Source: Saturnia japonica (lineage: Eukaryota; Arthropoda; Insecta; Lepidoptera; Saturniidae). Taken from it: a stretch of 64,000 nucleotides of DNA. Position numbers and translations under genes: made by a program. Of the stretch, positions 20,701 through 35,700 are shown piece after piece. Numbering within the stretch: position 1 is the first letter of the stretch; each line of letters opens with the position of its first letter. A model generated the notes under the pieces. That model saw nothing but the letters and a program-made list of their open reading frames with translations. It was not told the origin of the DNA and did not search any database. The stretch covers positions 9,204,930 to 9,268,929 of the forward strand of contig CM065325.1 in assembly GCA_033032175.1 (NCBI GenBank). Direction: 5' to 3'.

Positions 20701-23700
20701 GGCAGGCGCTCCGATACGACTGCAGGCAACGCGCTTCCCGTTTCAAATTCTTTCGCAGCTTTACCTGTAGAGTTTCCTGAATGCACTGATCCGAATCAGA
20801 TGGATCAAACAATCCCAAACATCCGGCCCGCTGCCGACGATGACGACGGTTTTACCACCGTCGTATCTAGGAAAACTAAACGCGCCGCTAACAGCGACGA
20901 AGACAGGGCCACGAAAGCGTCAAGACCGGATCTCGACACGCGCACCCCCATTCCCACGTCTCCCACGCGCTCCGCGTCCGCGCCCGCGGCAGGCCCTCCC
21001 GGGAGGAAAGCCCGCCCCCCGCCCATTATTGTCCAGGACAAAGCCGCCTGGACAAATTTAGAGTCCGATATTAGACTCTCAAAGATGCCCTACACGAAAG
21101 CCCGTAGTATCGCCACGGGCATACAAGTCTCGGTGAGCACGTCGGACGCCCACCGAGACCTGACTAGGCTCCTCACGGAGAGAAAACTGACGTACTATAC
21201 GTACACTCTAAACAAAGACCGAAAACTCCGCGTAGTAATTCGCAGAATCCCCTTCGAGATCGCCCCCGAGGAAGTACTCAAATCCCTCCGCTCCCAAAAC
21301 TATCCGGTGCACCAAGTACACCGGATGTACGGCTCAGACAGAAAACCATTCCCTATGGTAGTGGTTATTCTAGATAGAAACCCTGAGGGTAAAGCTATCT
21401 ATAACGTAGCTACTGTGTGCGGCCTCTCAGGCATCACACAGTAGAAAACCCATACAAAAATAGAATCCCGACGCAGTGTCACAACTGCCAATTGTACGGG
21501 CACTCCTCCAGCCACTGTCATCTCACTCCAAGGTGCGTCAAGTACCCCGAGAATCACTCCACTAGGGAGTGTCCCCGCACGCGCGACTCACCCGGTGAGC
21601 TGAGCTGTGTACTTTGCGGTCAAGCAGGGCACCCCGCGAACTATCCCGGGTGCCCAAAGGCCCCGCGCGTAAAGCGCCTCCGACGGATGAGGACACCCGC
21701 CCATCAGAGGGCACCTCACGCCCCCATCGACCATGCCCCTCGCCCCCAACCACAGCCCCTGCTGTCAATGGAGGCTTTTCCCAACCTCCCGAACGCCGTC
21801 CGCGCTCCTGCGGCAGTTGTCCCCGCACCTAGAGTGCCCCCGCAGCCCATACTGGGCCCTCGGGCCCCGTGGGCCCCCGCTGGCCCAATCCCCAGCCCCT
21901 TATGGACTTGGAATTGGCCCCCAAACCACAGCCCCTTATGGCTGTTCAAACCTCCGCTCCACGCGGTTCTGCTCCTCCATCGAACGTTGTCCTCATTGCC
22001 CTGTTGCTCCGAGAGCACAGCGTCACGGAAGTCGGCGCATACGTCGACTATCTCAACGAACACGGTTGCATAATGACCGCGTGGAAATTCCCCCGGCTAT
22101 CGGAGACGATACACCGTCTAGACCTCGATGCCGCAAACCGAAAGCCTTCCAATGGATAAGTTAAAACCGAAAGGAATTAACATTTCCTTCTTTAACGCTA
22201 GGAACCTTGCTTCTCAGCGTGATCTCGTGGCTAACTTGCTAGTAGAGCGTCAGTTAGATGTGTTTCTCGTACAAGAAACACTTCTAAAACCTAGTAGACG
22301 CAACCTTAAGGTCGCTAACTATAACATTATTAGAAATGACCGTGTCACCCAAGGACGCGGCACTCTCATTTGCTAGAAACGGTCACTATAATGTATGCGA
22401 ATTGACCCTCCCGAACTTACCAATTTGGAAGTTTCAATATGTAGACTAGGTATGTCTGACCACCCGTCAATCATAATCGTATCCGCATATCTATCACCAT
22501 CGAAAAGACTCCTCCGGTCCGATCTGGAGGCACTCTTTTCACTCGGTCCCTCCGTAATCATAGCAGGCGACCTCAACAGCGGTCACACTTGCTTTAACAG
22601 TTCGAGAGACTCCCGTAACGGGAGTATACTCGATCAGTTATGCAATGACATGAACTTTGACGTGTTAGCTCCCACCGAACCCACCCACTTTCAAGATCAC
22701 TGTCGTCCGACAGTCCTTGATGTGGCTCTATTGAAAGGTATCGAGCTTCGGGTTACAACTTTTAGAAGTCGTACACGAACTCGACTCCTATCACCGCCCG
22801 GTCATCCTCCGACTAGGACATCCCTCCGACCATAGTCCTCCGTCCGTCCAGGTGGTTGACTACGCGAAACTTAAACATGTACTCGCGGACAGGCCGTCCT
22901 GGGACAGCCTAGATAGGGTCCCTGACGTACTGCAGTCGGCCGCAGACGCCGACTTAGCGATCGATTCCCTCGTCGTCGTCGTCGTCACTCAAAACGGTGA
23001 GCGATCGCTGCTTTATACTCCCTGCCGACCTGCGAGCATTAAAGACGGAAAAAAAACACCGCGACACGCGCTCACGACTCATTCCCGTCCAGGGAAAACT
23101 GCGCATTACAAAGAGAGTTCAAAGCTCGCATCATTGAATACAGAGGTCACAGCTGGGACAACCTCGTAGAGGGTCTCAAACCGTCCCATCTTCACATACT
23201 GGAAGTTAGCCAGATCATTAAAAATAGAACACTCCTCCCAACTACCAACCCTCGAAAGAGGCCCGGGCCTCCCACCGCTTCGAAGCGAAACAAAGCGGAG
23301 TGTCTTGCCGCAGCTTGGAGAGCCAGTGCTCTCCAAACTGCGCAACATAGATGCCGTACATGTCAACACAATCAAATCCTCGGTACAGGAACTCAGTTCG
23401 GTCCCCCCCCCCCCATACCCTAACTACGGTCACGTCTGACGAAGTCTGTTCCGTCATTAAGGGCCTTAAGCTCAAAAAATCTCCCCGTCCTGACGGGATC
23501 CGGAACGAAGTACCCAAACTTCTTCCTGATCACCTCATAGCACTCTTCGTTTGCATATTCAATGTAAACATCGCCCACTGCCATTTCCCAGTCGCCTAAA
23601 AACAGCCATAGTCATAGGGATACATAAACCCGGCAAAAAAGCATCGCTTCCCGATAGCTATCGCCCGATCAGTCTCTTGAATACCTTAGGTAAAATCTAT

Positions 23701-26700
23701 GAGCGGCTCCTTCTATATCCACCGGAACAGTTCCTGTTCCGCGCTCGACACTCGTGTACGCACCAGGTGCAACGCCTCACGGAGCACATAGCGACTAACT
23801 TCGCGAAAGGTCCTCCATACCGTACGCTCGTGGTCTTCTTCGACGTCGCCAAGGCCTTCGACAAGGCCTGGCACGCCGGACTAGTCCACAAGCTACACCA
23901 GTTACAAGTCCCAGATAGGTTAGTTCACATTATCAGCGACTACCTCACCGACCGCACTTTCCGCTACCGAGCGGAAAGTGTACTCTCCACACCCCACCCC
24001 ATAGGCTCGGGCGTCCCGCAAGGCTCCATTCTGGCGCCTTGTCTCTTCAATCTGTATGTCAGTGACCTACCTCGTCCTCCTAGGGTCCAGGTAGGTCTAT
24101 ACGCTGACGACACGGTCATCTACGCGTCGAATAGGAACAGACTTAGGCTCAGACAAGAGTCCAACGCGCAGTCACCACTCTCGGTGAATGGTACACCAAA
24201 TGGCGCATAACCGTCAACCCCTCGAAGAGCGCCGCGATTATCTTTGATCCTAGTCAAAAAGAGCACCCTGAGAGTGTCAAAACTCTCAAACTCTTCAAAG
24301 ACAATATCCCCTGGGCCACCGAGATTAAATATATCGGTGTGACCCTCGATAGAAAACTTACCTTTGATTCTCATGTCCGTGCCGTCTGTAAAACAGCCTC
24401 AATAGGCATAAGTCGATTACAGCCCCTGATCATAAGCAAAATGTCCCTGAGACATAAGCTTACTCTCTACAAAATGTGTATCCGTCCGATTATGACATAT
24501 AGCTGCGCCGCATTCGCACATATGTCAAAATTGAACATACACAAATTCCAAGTCCTTCAATCTCGAGTACTACGTAAAATCAATAACGCTGGTTCGTTCG
24601 ACAGGTAGACCTTCATAGAGATATGAAACTCCCCTCGATCGAGTCTTACATCAAATACCTCTCACGATCTTACTTTGATACCGCGTCAAATCACGAGAAT
24701 CCTTTGATCAAAGCCGCCGCGAATTACGTTCCAGTCCCAAACGCCACCCGCTTACAGCGCCGACCGCGTAACATCTTTACCGATCCCGATGACGAAATCG
24801 AGAAACAAATCGCATATTATTCAACCGTCTTTCTAAACAGAGCGTGTTTGCGCCCACGCCCGCGTAACCACCGTTCCCTCCGCAGAGGACGGGCGGCTAA
24901 TTTCGCTCCCGCACACCCACCGCCGCGACCTCCCTCTCCCGCGGCAACTCAAGCCTAGGTCCGTTCCTCGGGGTGAAACCCTTGAGTCTGACAGCCACCC
25001 GCGCGATACAAGTGACACTTTACGTGCAACACTTAGCTACCCACATACAAGCATCACGTACACACATATGTACATACGTGCACACCTCACAGGTACATAG
25101 GTTCTGTAAGGAACCTTTTTTTTTTTTTGCACTAGTTAGTGTAGGACATATTTCAGATCACTAAATACACGTACACATGTTCCTTCCTTACGGATAGGGT
25201 ATTAGACAGATCGCGACTTCATTGCAATCGCGGCAACAGCCCAAGCCGAGGTCCGGCCACTTTGGCACCCTTGCGTGCTGGTTGCCCACGCTTTCGCGGC
25301 TGAGTGCCTTAAGCGCTCGCCCCCAAGCCCGGTAAAGTTGAGGTCCGGCCACTTTGGCACCCTTGCGTGCTGGTTGCCCACGCTTTCGCGGCTGAGTGCC
25401 TTAAGCGCTCGCCCCCAAGCCCGGTAAAGTTGTAAGAACCGCAACTGCTCTGTTTTTGGATAGGGCACCTAAGGCGAACAGCAAGGTCAGACAAAAAAAA
25501 AAAAAAGCTTAATCGTTTCATATTGGCGGGTGTTACACATGGTGTATGATGGTCGCGACGCAGTCTGACACAATTGTCGTTTCTTGCCGCCTAACAAAAC
25601 CCGCACCTAACATAGGCATGTCCTACATTGAGCTGGGCAGCATTCCTGTAGAACTTTCCTCCCCATCTCCCTCTCAAGATATCAGGATTTTTCTGTAACT
25701 ATCCTATCCCAAATATTATAAAATTTTGCCCAATGATTAATTACGATTTAATTAATACGTTCATACATCTATTACACAGCTTATCAATGAAAGTTTTTAA
25801 CAAGAGATCGACATAATGAGACTCTTCACTCGAAAAGACCTACCAACCAAAAATTGCAGCACTCTCTTTGATAGTAGACCATGCAGGTTGGCCTGACTTA
25901 GCCTGAGTCTTAAAAACGTTATAAAATTCAGCTAATCCCAACTATTTACGAAGAAATTACGTACCTGGGTGCATTCCCTGATCTCTGCTCGGTAGAATTC
26001 AATGAGTGGAAGACGATAGCCCTGTCGCCGCCCGGCAAACCCAGAATGCTCACTTCGCTCAATTCATCCAATGGTGCGAGTGGCTGTAACAAATTATTGC
26101 GGGCATATGCTAAGCAACTCGTCGAAAAGTCATCACAATAGGAAATATGCATGATTTTTTTAAATATCTTTAATCGACGCCTTACTTCGTTACATACTCG
26201 TAAAAATAAATTCGCTCAAAAAAAAAAACTATTTTAGTTTTAAAAAAAGTTAAACATATTCATCGAATTTGGACATTTTAAACACCCATCATTTAGGCAG
26301 GCTATCATGACGTCATAGTTTATAAACAACAATAACAAGTTGAATGTTGTTACGAATACTTTGTATTGTATTCATAATTATTTTGTATATGTCGGTAATG
26401 TATGAAATGCTAGCGTTCTAGAGAATGCCCTAGGCATCTATCTGCCTAAGATTACCTGGCGATATATGAAATAAAGATAATTATTACGTAGTTTACTTAG
26501 ACATTCTATAGCATTCATGTCAAATGCTATTTAGGCAAAGTATGAAATACATCTCCGATTCCTTTCGAATATTACGTGGTAGTTTATGGCGGGATCTCAA
26601 AGTGTCATGTGACTGAGACAAACACATACATCTATAGGATTTAATCTGCGTGAGAATGAGATAGGAAATACACGGTTAATGCAAGTCCTGATTTTCACAA

Positions 26701-29700
26701 CTATATTCGTCATCGAACTAGCTTAGCGGTGTGACGACTATACTTGTACGAACTATTGTATTGAGGTATGCACATTAATTATAAGATTTGCTACGCATTG
26801 CATTGAGACCGCTGTTTTTAGCTATTACAATCTATTATGTTGTTACATCGAAAAAAAAAAAACCTACAATTAAGAACTACATACACACTTGTTATTATAA
26901 ACTTTGACGTCACAATCAATGTCGATCAACGCAACGCAGTCGCAACGCGCGTTTAACTATTTTCAAATTCCCACACAATTTTTGAACTTTTTATTAATTG
27001 ATTTCTAAATAACAATTGAATTAAATTGAAAATTATTGATATTTGCGTGTTCAATAGCGATAAGGTTTGTAAAAAAAATGTCATTTTTTGAATTTCATGC
27101 ATATTCCCTATAAGATGAATACTGAATAATACATAATTATGGGCAATAGAAACACATCTCACCTGTAGTTGGTTTTCATAAAACAATTCATTGGGTATCT
27201 GTAATATGTCGCTATGAGAACGGAAATTGTTCACGAGTCTCGTTATGTATGTAGAATTATTATCGTAAAGATTTTTATTTGCTTTAAAAAGACGTTCTAG
27301 CAGAGAAGTACCTGAAAAATATATCATTTTGTTTATACAATCATAGAGACAATTAAAATCATTATTTGACACATTCACAACACACGTCAACATGAGACAA
27401 ATTAAAATATTGTAAAATTACCTATTAAGTAGGGTAAATAGTACAAACATAATAATAAGCTACTATTAGCTGACACATTCTCAAACCAATCTAGGTATCA
27501 TGCGCAAAATTGAAAAAGTACTGAATAAGGAACATTTTCTCGCATGACTTTTCGACTTTAATCAAATAAATATTAAATCAACAAGTTTTTTGTGTGTATA
27601 TTATAGTTTTAAATAATTATAACTTATATAAAATTACCTATTAAGTAGGGTAAATAGTACAAACATAATAATAAGCTACTATTAGCTGACACATTCTCAA
27701 ATCAATCTAGGTATCATGCGCAAAATTGAAAAAGTACTGAATAAGGAACATTTTCTCGCATGACTTTTCGACTTTAATCAAATAAATATTAAATCAACAA
27801 GTTTTTTGTGTGTATATTATAGTTTTAAATAATTATAACTTATATTATATATTCTTTATTTGATATTTTACGAATCAATTCCTTATACTATGAAATCACG
27901 AAAAATTAATTCAAAACGTTAATTTGACTCTATACTAGGTAATTTGTGTGATATTATAGTGTGCAGAAGTGAAGTGAAATGTAAATAAGAACTAGAAGCA
28001 TAAATTTTAAATTGCTAGAAACACATTCCGGACAGTCTTAACAAGAGAGCCGCCATCTTGTTGGAGTTATGATTCAAGTTTACAAGAACAATTAGAAATA
28101 TATTCTATTCATGTGACGTTAGCAGAATTGTAAATAAGCACAGTAGACATTAAATAAAATAGGAAAGCTACAAGATAAAAGAAAATAAGAATAATGATTA
28201 CCCAATCCTAAGCTATTGGCCTGTCTAGAGACGCAGACGGGGCCAAGCTGCTGAGGGTCCCCAGCGAGAACGAGCTGTCCAGTGGACATAAGCAAGCCCG
28301 TCACAGGGATAAGCACAGCCGGTTCAGAACCCTGCGACGCCTCATCAATGAATAGATGGCTAACTTTATATCTGCCGTATGACTGGTTTATGTTCCTACA
28401 GAGAATAAAATTAAACAAAAATTAAATACGTAGGTAATTTAATCCTTTACCAATTGTTTCGTCTCATTTACTATATACAAAAAAAAAGTTTTGGCATCCA
28501 TAATTTTGGATTGGTTATGGTGTCCGGTTTGAAGCCATAACCGACCAGTGGTAGCAATTTCAGATAGTTTTTCGAATGACGTTGCTCAAACCTCATGAAA
28601 GGAAAACATTTTGACGATACCATATCATAGTGGTAGGTAGGCCATTCATAAAAGGTTGCTACTCCTGAGAACTTTTTTGGAATGCTTTGTGTGCCAGTAC
28701 GTGTTGCCAACCACACACGTTTACTGGATAGGAACATAAGGGCAACACTGTTTTTTTGGGGTAGAAATAGGCGTGGCAGTAGTACTCTCGCAGTTAAACC
28801 TTGTACAGTCTTTATCACAGGTATCACTTAAAAAAGATACAATATTAAAATAAGCGCGTGCGTGCGCCTACTATACAATGTGCTACGTCAATCTATACAG
28901 AGCGGGACCGCGCACCGAGGGCGCGAACGCGACGGAAACGATTCCCTCGTACTCTGTATATAACCGACGGCGGATAACACGCTACGGTAACCAGCTGTCT
29001 GGAAACCAGTGCGTGCGAGCCCCTCTCACTACGTGCGACCAACCCTGTTCACACCCGAAACTACTAGGCGTGAAGAGGGCGAAACATCAAGGTACACACA
29101 CGCAGTGAGGTGCCTGCTGGTAGGCGCGGCGATGACGTAGCACGGAGCGGAATGGACTGGGTCGCTGGCGGGTTGAACTTAGTGAAGATGCGAAGAAATG
29201 ACACACAGGCACCACAATAAAATTTGCTGTATTCTTCAAGACAATACACTTTGTTAATACTATATCTTCTGGGTACGGTTTTTCTTGGTACTCTAGGTAC
29301 TTTCTTGAGTCTTGAGTCTTGAGTCTTGATTCTTCAGCTTGTGGTACCCGTGTGCGCTCGTTTGCCCCGGTAGAACGCCTTTTATATGGTTTGCCGGAGA
29401 GCGAGACGGACGATGGCGTCTCTATCCCTACTGCTCATTACCAAACTTGGGTGTGGTCCGTAACCGCGGTAATGCGCAGTGGTTGCAATATTGCTGTCTC
29501 TGTCTATTATTATTATTACTTGTATACAGAATACAATAAATTGTTAATATCTCTAATTACAGTTATTCAATTACAATAAAAACTATTTCACATCAATGTA
29601 GACACAAATACCTATTCAAAAACACTAACTTTAACATTATAGGTTAATAAACACGGAAGATATAAAGCATTAAACATTGCAACCTTAAAACGTCTTGCGA

Positions 29701-32700
29701 CTCGTTATATACGCACTATTTGAGCTTACAAACATTATAAAACACATACAGAAGGCTATTTTACTTATATAACACAAAACATTACGTATAACTTTTACAA
29801 AATATGAATTATTGACAATATATGATTTTAGTACTTTAAGTGATTATTTTTATTAGATTACACACATTTTCATGACTTATATACTGTTCTTACATACCTA
29901 CACGCTATAGTAACATATTCAAAACATTAGAAACATTTAATTATTGATCGTTCGTGCAAATTATTCATCCTTACAACTTATATTTACAATCGTTATTATC
30001 GTATCATTACGCTTAGGCCTATGCGTCGCTAACAGTCTCCCCCCCAGTGTACGCTCCGTCGTGCACTCCAAATTGATGTCGCGACGTTGCAGGCACGATG
30101 ACGATGAGTCTCGACGTGGGACGCCTCAGCACACCTCCTCTCGAGGTCCGGACGTCCGCCACACGTGTTCTGCCATCTGGGCCGGGGTGGCTGGCGACGA
30201 CTTCGCCTCGCGGCCAGGTGTTGCGTGGTAGGGAAGCATCGGCGATGATGACTATATCGCCTCGTTGCGGTTGTGGAGCCTCTCTCCCGCTGATCTTCCG
30301 TGGCATGAGCGTTGGTAGATACTCACGCAGCCACCTCCTCCAGAAGTGGTCCGCCAGACGTTGCGATGTTTTCCAATCGGCCCGGCCGATGAGTGTGTGC
30401 TCGTCGAAGCTTCCGACGACCGATGAACCGCAGGAACGACCTATAAGGAAGTGGTTAGGGGTTAAAGCTTCCTCATCTTCCGGGCTAGCGCTCAGGTGAG
30501 TGAGCGGGCGTGAATTGACGGTGTGCTCCACTTCCGTGAGCAGGGTGTGCAGCACTTCTTCTGGCGGGCTTCTCTCGTTCAGGATCGCGGAGAGGGCCGT
30601 TTTGACGGTTCGCACCATTCGTTCCCAGGCGCCTCCCATGTGTGGCGCGCCGGGTGGTATGAACTTCCAGGTGATGCCTTCATGACTTGCCGCTTCAGCC
30701 AGCTCGGATTTTTTCAATTTCGACATTTCGTCACGCAGCTCGCGATCTGCACCAATGTAGTTTGTGCCATTATCACTATACATTACCCGCGGGTTCCCTC
30801 GCCGGGCAGACATGCGACGTAGCGCCATGATCATGGAGCTGGTACTTAATGATGGCACTAATTCAAGGTGTATCGCGCGCGTCGTTAAACAGGTGAAGAG
30901 GGCCCCCCATCGCTTCTCTCTTCGCCGGCCGATGGTAACGTGCATAGGGCCGAAATAATCGACCGCGGTGCACGTAAGCGGATGCGCCCCGTGTTGCAAC
31001 CGTTCGGCGGGTAGATCTCCCGTTGGCGGCAATTGTGGCTTCTCTTTCCTGATGCGGCACCATTGACACTCGTGTAGCACTTTTTTCACAGAATTCCGTA
31101 GCCCAAGAATCCAGTACGTTTGTCGCAGCTCATTCACGACGGTCGCATGGTTGGCGTGGCAGAATTTTCGATGATAGCGATCGATGAGTAGGCGAGCGAT
31201 TTTATGTTTCCCGTCTAGGACCGCTAAGTTTCCGCTACTCATGTTCATTTTCCGTGTTCTGTCTCGCAACCGAATGATGCCGTGTTCATCGAGTTGGACG
31301 TCTATTTTCTTCAGTTTGCTACCTGTCTTGATGGGTAAGTTTTTCCGTAAACATTCCATTACAACAACTGTGGTGTAGTAGGGCTAGTTCGGCTCGCTGT
31401 AAACAACGATCGGGTATTGGTATAAACTTCGTTGTATTTTCTTGAGTCTTCTTTGTTCGGACGGTTTTCTTGGTTTCTTTTTTCTTATGTGGCTTCCACT
31501 CGTTATCGCGCGCGACGTTCACGACGCGACCTTTCTTACACAGTTCTGTAAATTGGAATATTCTCGCCACGGTTCGCAATAGTTTTATCCAACTTGAAAA
31601 TCGTTCCGGACTCGGTAGTGTGTCGTCGTTTCTTGTGCGCGTGGTAAGTACAGTCGCAGATTTCCTTTCTTCATCCGATACTTGGTCGCACTTTCCCAAG
31701 CGTTTCTGCGGCCAATCCGCTTCTGGCCGATGAAGAAAATCTGGACCGACGAACCATTTTGAGTCTTCACTGAACCCATTTGGTACTCCCCGGGTGGCTA
31801 TGTCCGCCGGGTTTTCGCGTGTCGGCACCCACCTCCACTCGTGTGGCTTCGAAATCTCTTCGATGGCTGCCAACCTGTGGGCCACGAACGGTTTGAAGCG
31901 GCGCGGATCGGCTTTCATCCACTGCAGTACTGTGCTCGAGTCTGACCAGTAGAATTTGTCCGTGGTTTTTAGTTCCAGTTCTTCAGTGATCGTGTTGGCC
32001 AGCCTCGCTCCCAGTAATGCAGCCTGTAATTCTAATCTGGGTATTGTCACGGGTTTGACCGGTGCCACTCTAGCTTTCCCGGCAATCAATGTGACACATA
32101 CCCCGTTTCCGATCGATCTCCAATAACATGCCGCTGCATAGGCCGTTTCGCTGGCATCCACAAAGGTGTGCAGTTGCCCCGCTCCCCAGGACGGCGTCAG
32201 ACAACGTGGAATTTTCATATCGCGTAGCGTGGACAAACTGTTGATGTAATCGCGCCATTGATGATGATCCTCTTCCCCTATGCTCTCATCCCAGTCAGTT
32301 CCGGTTCTCCACAGGGTTTGAATTAGCCGTTTTCCCTGTATAAGAATAGGCGCGACCAGTCCTAGCGGGTCGAAGGTGGACATCACTGCGCTAGTGACTT
32401 CGCGTTTTGTCGGCGCTCTCTGGTTTTGTATGACGTCACTCGGTGTGTTTCGGAGGTTACTATTGAACGCTAAACAATCTTCTCCAACTAGCCAGCGCAG
32501 TCCGAGCGTTTTCTCCTCGTTGTCGCCTATGTGAATTTCTTGTGGGGATATTTCATTTTCTGCCAGGTTGCTCAGCAGTTGCGCGTCGTTGCTCGCCCAT
32601 TGCCGCAGTTCGAATCCCGCCTTCCTATGGATCGCCTGGACCGCCTTCGCGGTTTCTATAGCTTGCGTGCTTGATGTGAAGCTCTGCAGGTAGTCATCCA

Positions 32701-35700
32701 TGTAGTGGTTTCGGACGATTGCTTGGGCCGCTTCCGGGTGTGTCGCTTTGAAATCTTCTGCATTCCGGTTTTTAACGTAGATGGCGGTAGCTGGCGATGA
32801 CGCGGCACCGAAGATTACCGACGCCATTCGGTATTCGGTCGGCCTCGACGACCGGTCATCTCCTCGCCACAGGAATCGCAGGCTGTCGCGATCCTCTTCG
32901 CGCACGCAGATCTGCAGAAACATTTCTCTAATATCGGCGACCACTGCGATCGGCCCCTGCCGGAATCGCAACAGGACTCCGAACAGCGACTGCAGTAGGT
33001 CGGGTCCCGGGAGCAGCGCGTCGTTTAAACACTTGCCGTCGTATTTAGCTGCGGCGTCAAATACGAGGCGTGTTTTTCTCTTCTGCGGGTGCACCACGGC
33101 AAAGTGCGGCAAATAGAATGTCCTACCCGGTGTGGCTTCAGTCGGTGCCTTCTCGGCATATCCACTGTCGAGTAGGTTCTGAATTTGATTTGTATATTCC
33201 CCCTTTAGTGCGGCATCTTTTTCGAGCTTCTTTTCTATGCCGTTCAGACGATGACGAGCCATTGCGTAATTGTTCGGCAAGGTTTCCTCGTCGCTCTTCC
33301 ACAAGAGACCTGACTCGAACCTTCCGTCGGGTCGTCTCTTGGTGGTGTTGTGGAGGATTTCAAGGGCTCTCCCATCGGCATCGTTGGTGGGGCGGCGCTG
33401 CTGCACTCCGATGGACTCTAGCTCGAAGTGGCTCTTGATTAATTTTTCTATGTCGGCCTCTTCACTCACGTTGTTTACGTGGTTGACGAATTTCACCGGC
33501 GTAGAGTCACTCGTAGCGCAGCAACCGTGTAGTACCCATCCCAGACTGGTGAGAGAAGCAACTGGTTGGTTCGGCTTCCCCTTGATGATCTTTCTTGACA
33601 CAATCATCTCCCAGTTGTCTTGCCCGATGAGTAGGGCCGGCCTCTCTTTACTGTAGACGAGCTCGCTTCGGTTTTTCAGATGCGCACACTTGTTTATGGT
33701 TTCTATACTCACATGTTGCGGCGACAACTTCAGGTTGGTTACGGTCCGGACTCCTTTCAATAGGCGCTTGTCCCGCCGGTGAGCTCCTTTAATTTTGATG
33801 TCGACTATTTGAGAGTCCTTCCTCTCAACGAGCTTTCCCCCGGCGGTCTCTAGGATGAGCAGGTCTTCCTTGCCCGAGGCTCCGATCTCTTGAGCCACGG
33901 CGTTGTCCAGCAGTGACACGGTTGACCCCTCATCAAGTAGCGCGAGCACACGAGCGGAGCCGGCCGGTCCGAACACATCCACCGGAATCATTTTGAGGTA
34001 AACCTCTTTCCCGTCCGCGGCGGCGTACACAGTTTTGATAGTGGCCTCTTCATTATCGCCCTGTGTTTGTGTTTGTGGTTGCGGTTGCGGTCGCGGCGCG
34101 GGTTTTTCCGGCGGCGCTTGTGCCGCTTGACGAATTGCGTGTAACATTATGTGGTGTTGCCGTCCACACTTACGGCAAGACGGCCCTTTACAAGTGTTCT
34201 TCGAATGTTTCCGACGCAAACACATAAAACACAATTTTTTATTTTTCACGATTACCCACCTGTCTTCGGTTGTAGATTCCCGAAACTGTTTGCATTCAGT
34301 TATCCAGTGCTCGCGACTTTCACAATTTGCACAATATTTCTTGCCACTGGATATTGTTTGTTGGCCTCTGTTCTCTTCGGTTCGCGCGGTGTGCACACGC
34401 CGGTTGAACCGTTTTGCAGGTGCTTCCACTGGCGCGAACGTCGCCCACAGGTCCGCTTCGTTTTCAAGGAATTTTCTCAAGTTCACTAGCACTGGATCTT
34501 CTGTGTGCGTCTTGACATAATCGAACCACCTGATCCGCAATGATGGTGATAATTTCTGAACAATGTCTCGACTTACCTGCGGTGAGCAGAGGTACTCCGG
34601 TTTCCGTAGAGCGCTTATTGTGGCGACGGCGTTGCTAACTCGACTGGCGAACGCGCATATCTCGTCACAAGATTCCCCTATGTGAGGTAACTTTTCTATG
34701 GCGGCTAATTCGGCCAGGACGAGACGTTCCGGATTCCCGTACCTCCTCTCCAATGTTGCGATGACTTCTTCAGGATCATGGGCTGTGAATAACATTTGTC
34801 GCACACTCTCTTTCGCAGTGCCGTGTATGGAGTGCCTCAGACGAGCCATATTCTGTGTGTCGCTAAATTGTGCGACAGAATCCCGATATGTTCTCAGGAA
34901 CGGTAACCAGTCTTCCGATGCTCCATTGAAGCTAGGCAGATCGGCATACTTCGACGGTGCGGCTGGTACGACGGCTCGTGTTGAGGCTTGCACGGCGGTG
35001 ACCATTTTATCGGCAATTTTCTCAATGTCACTTACCTTGACATAGGCCTCCTGTGTTTTTTCGCAGTCCTGTTTCTCCATGATGGTTGCACTTTGGTTTA
35101 TCCACTGCTCGATGTGTGTGGATTGCACTTCGCGTTCAATGTCTTCGTCATCGATCTCCTCTTCAGATTGACACTGGACCATTTCCAGTTCAATCTCGAC
35201 CAGCGCGGCAGCTGACTTGGCTATTTCCAATTTTTTCCTCGCCTCTAGTTCCGCCATACGGGATTTTGACGATCTCACTGACCTTGATTTTATCGACCTG
35301 GCGCGCTGTGCCGCAGGAACGCACGGTGGGGCTGTTCTCCCTCCAATGTCCCTGGACGCCTTTGCTGCGGGCACTGTAGGAACGCAAGGTGGGGCCTCCT
35401 CGCTCCCTCCAATGTTCCTGGGTGCTGGTGTTCTTGTGTCTTGCGACGCGGCGGCGGCGGTTGCAGCGCGTGTGCGGATCGACGAAGTCGAAGGTACTGT
35501 TTTTCTGGTGGTGGCGGACGTGGCGGTAGCCGAACTTGTTTCTGTCGGCGTGTTCAACGACCAATCTGTGGTCGTGGTTTCACTGTCGTCCTTGCGACTC
35601 GACGTAGGCGACCGTACTGTAGGCATTTTCACTGTTCACTGGACCCAATCCGGCTATTCGAAGGACCAAAACTAAAATAAGCGCGTGCGTGCGCCTACTA

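Larger units (their letters stand above)
19600..25505 (+). mobile_element. Jockey-clade LINE, degenerate near-full-length copy
   Basis: GC-rich sequence begins about 19590-19780 (5' end not resolved) and ends in an A-run at 25491-25505. Two ORFs lie in the order nucleic-acid-binding ORF1 and endonuclease/reverse transcriptase ORF2, as in Jockey. Several frameshifts and stops break both. It is inserted in the helicase intron between exons 17 and 16, antisense to the gene. I found no clear target duplication. Confidence 0.85.

Noticed and set aside
20303..22063. Minus-strand ORFs rich in glycine and arginine
   Set aside because: Antisense shadows of the GC-rich LINE ORF1.
25202..25521. Two minus-strand ORFs with repeated NFTGLGGERLRHSAAKAWAT
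   Set aside because: The protein repeat merely reflects the 92-bp tandem DNA repeat in the LINE 3' UTR.
28878..29579. Plus-strand ORFs in the left LTR (and duplicates in the right LTR)
   Set aside because: They are antisense to the BEL element and lie inside LTRs; duplication comes from the two LTRs, not from a gene family.
32781..35680. Several plus-strand ORFs of 100-150 codons
   Set aside because: Shadows of the minus-strand BEL gag-pol frame.
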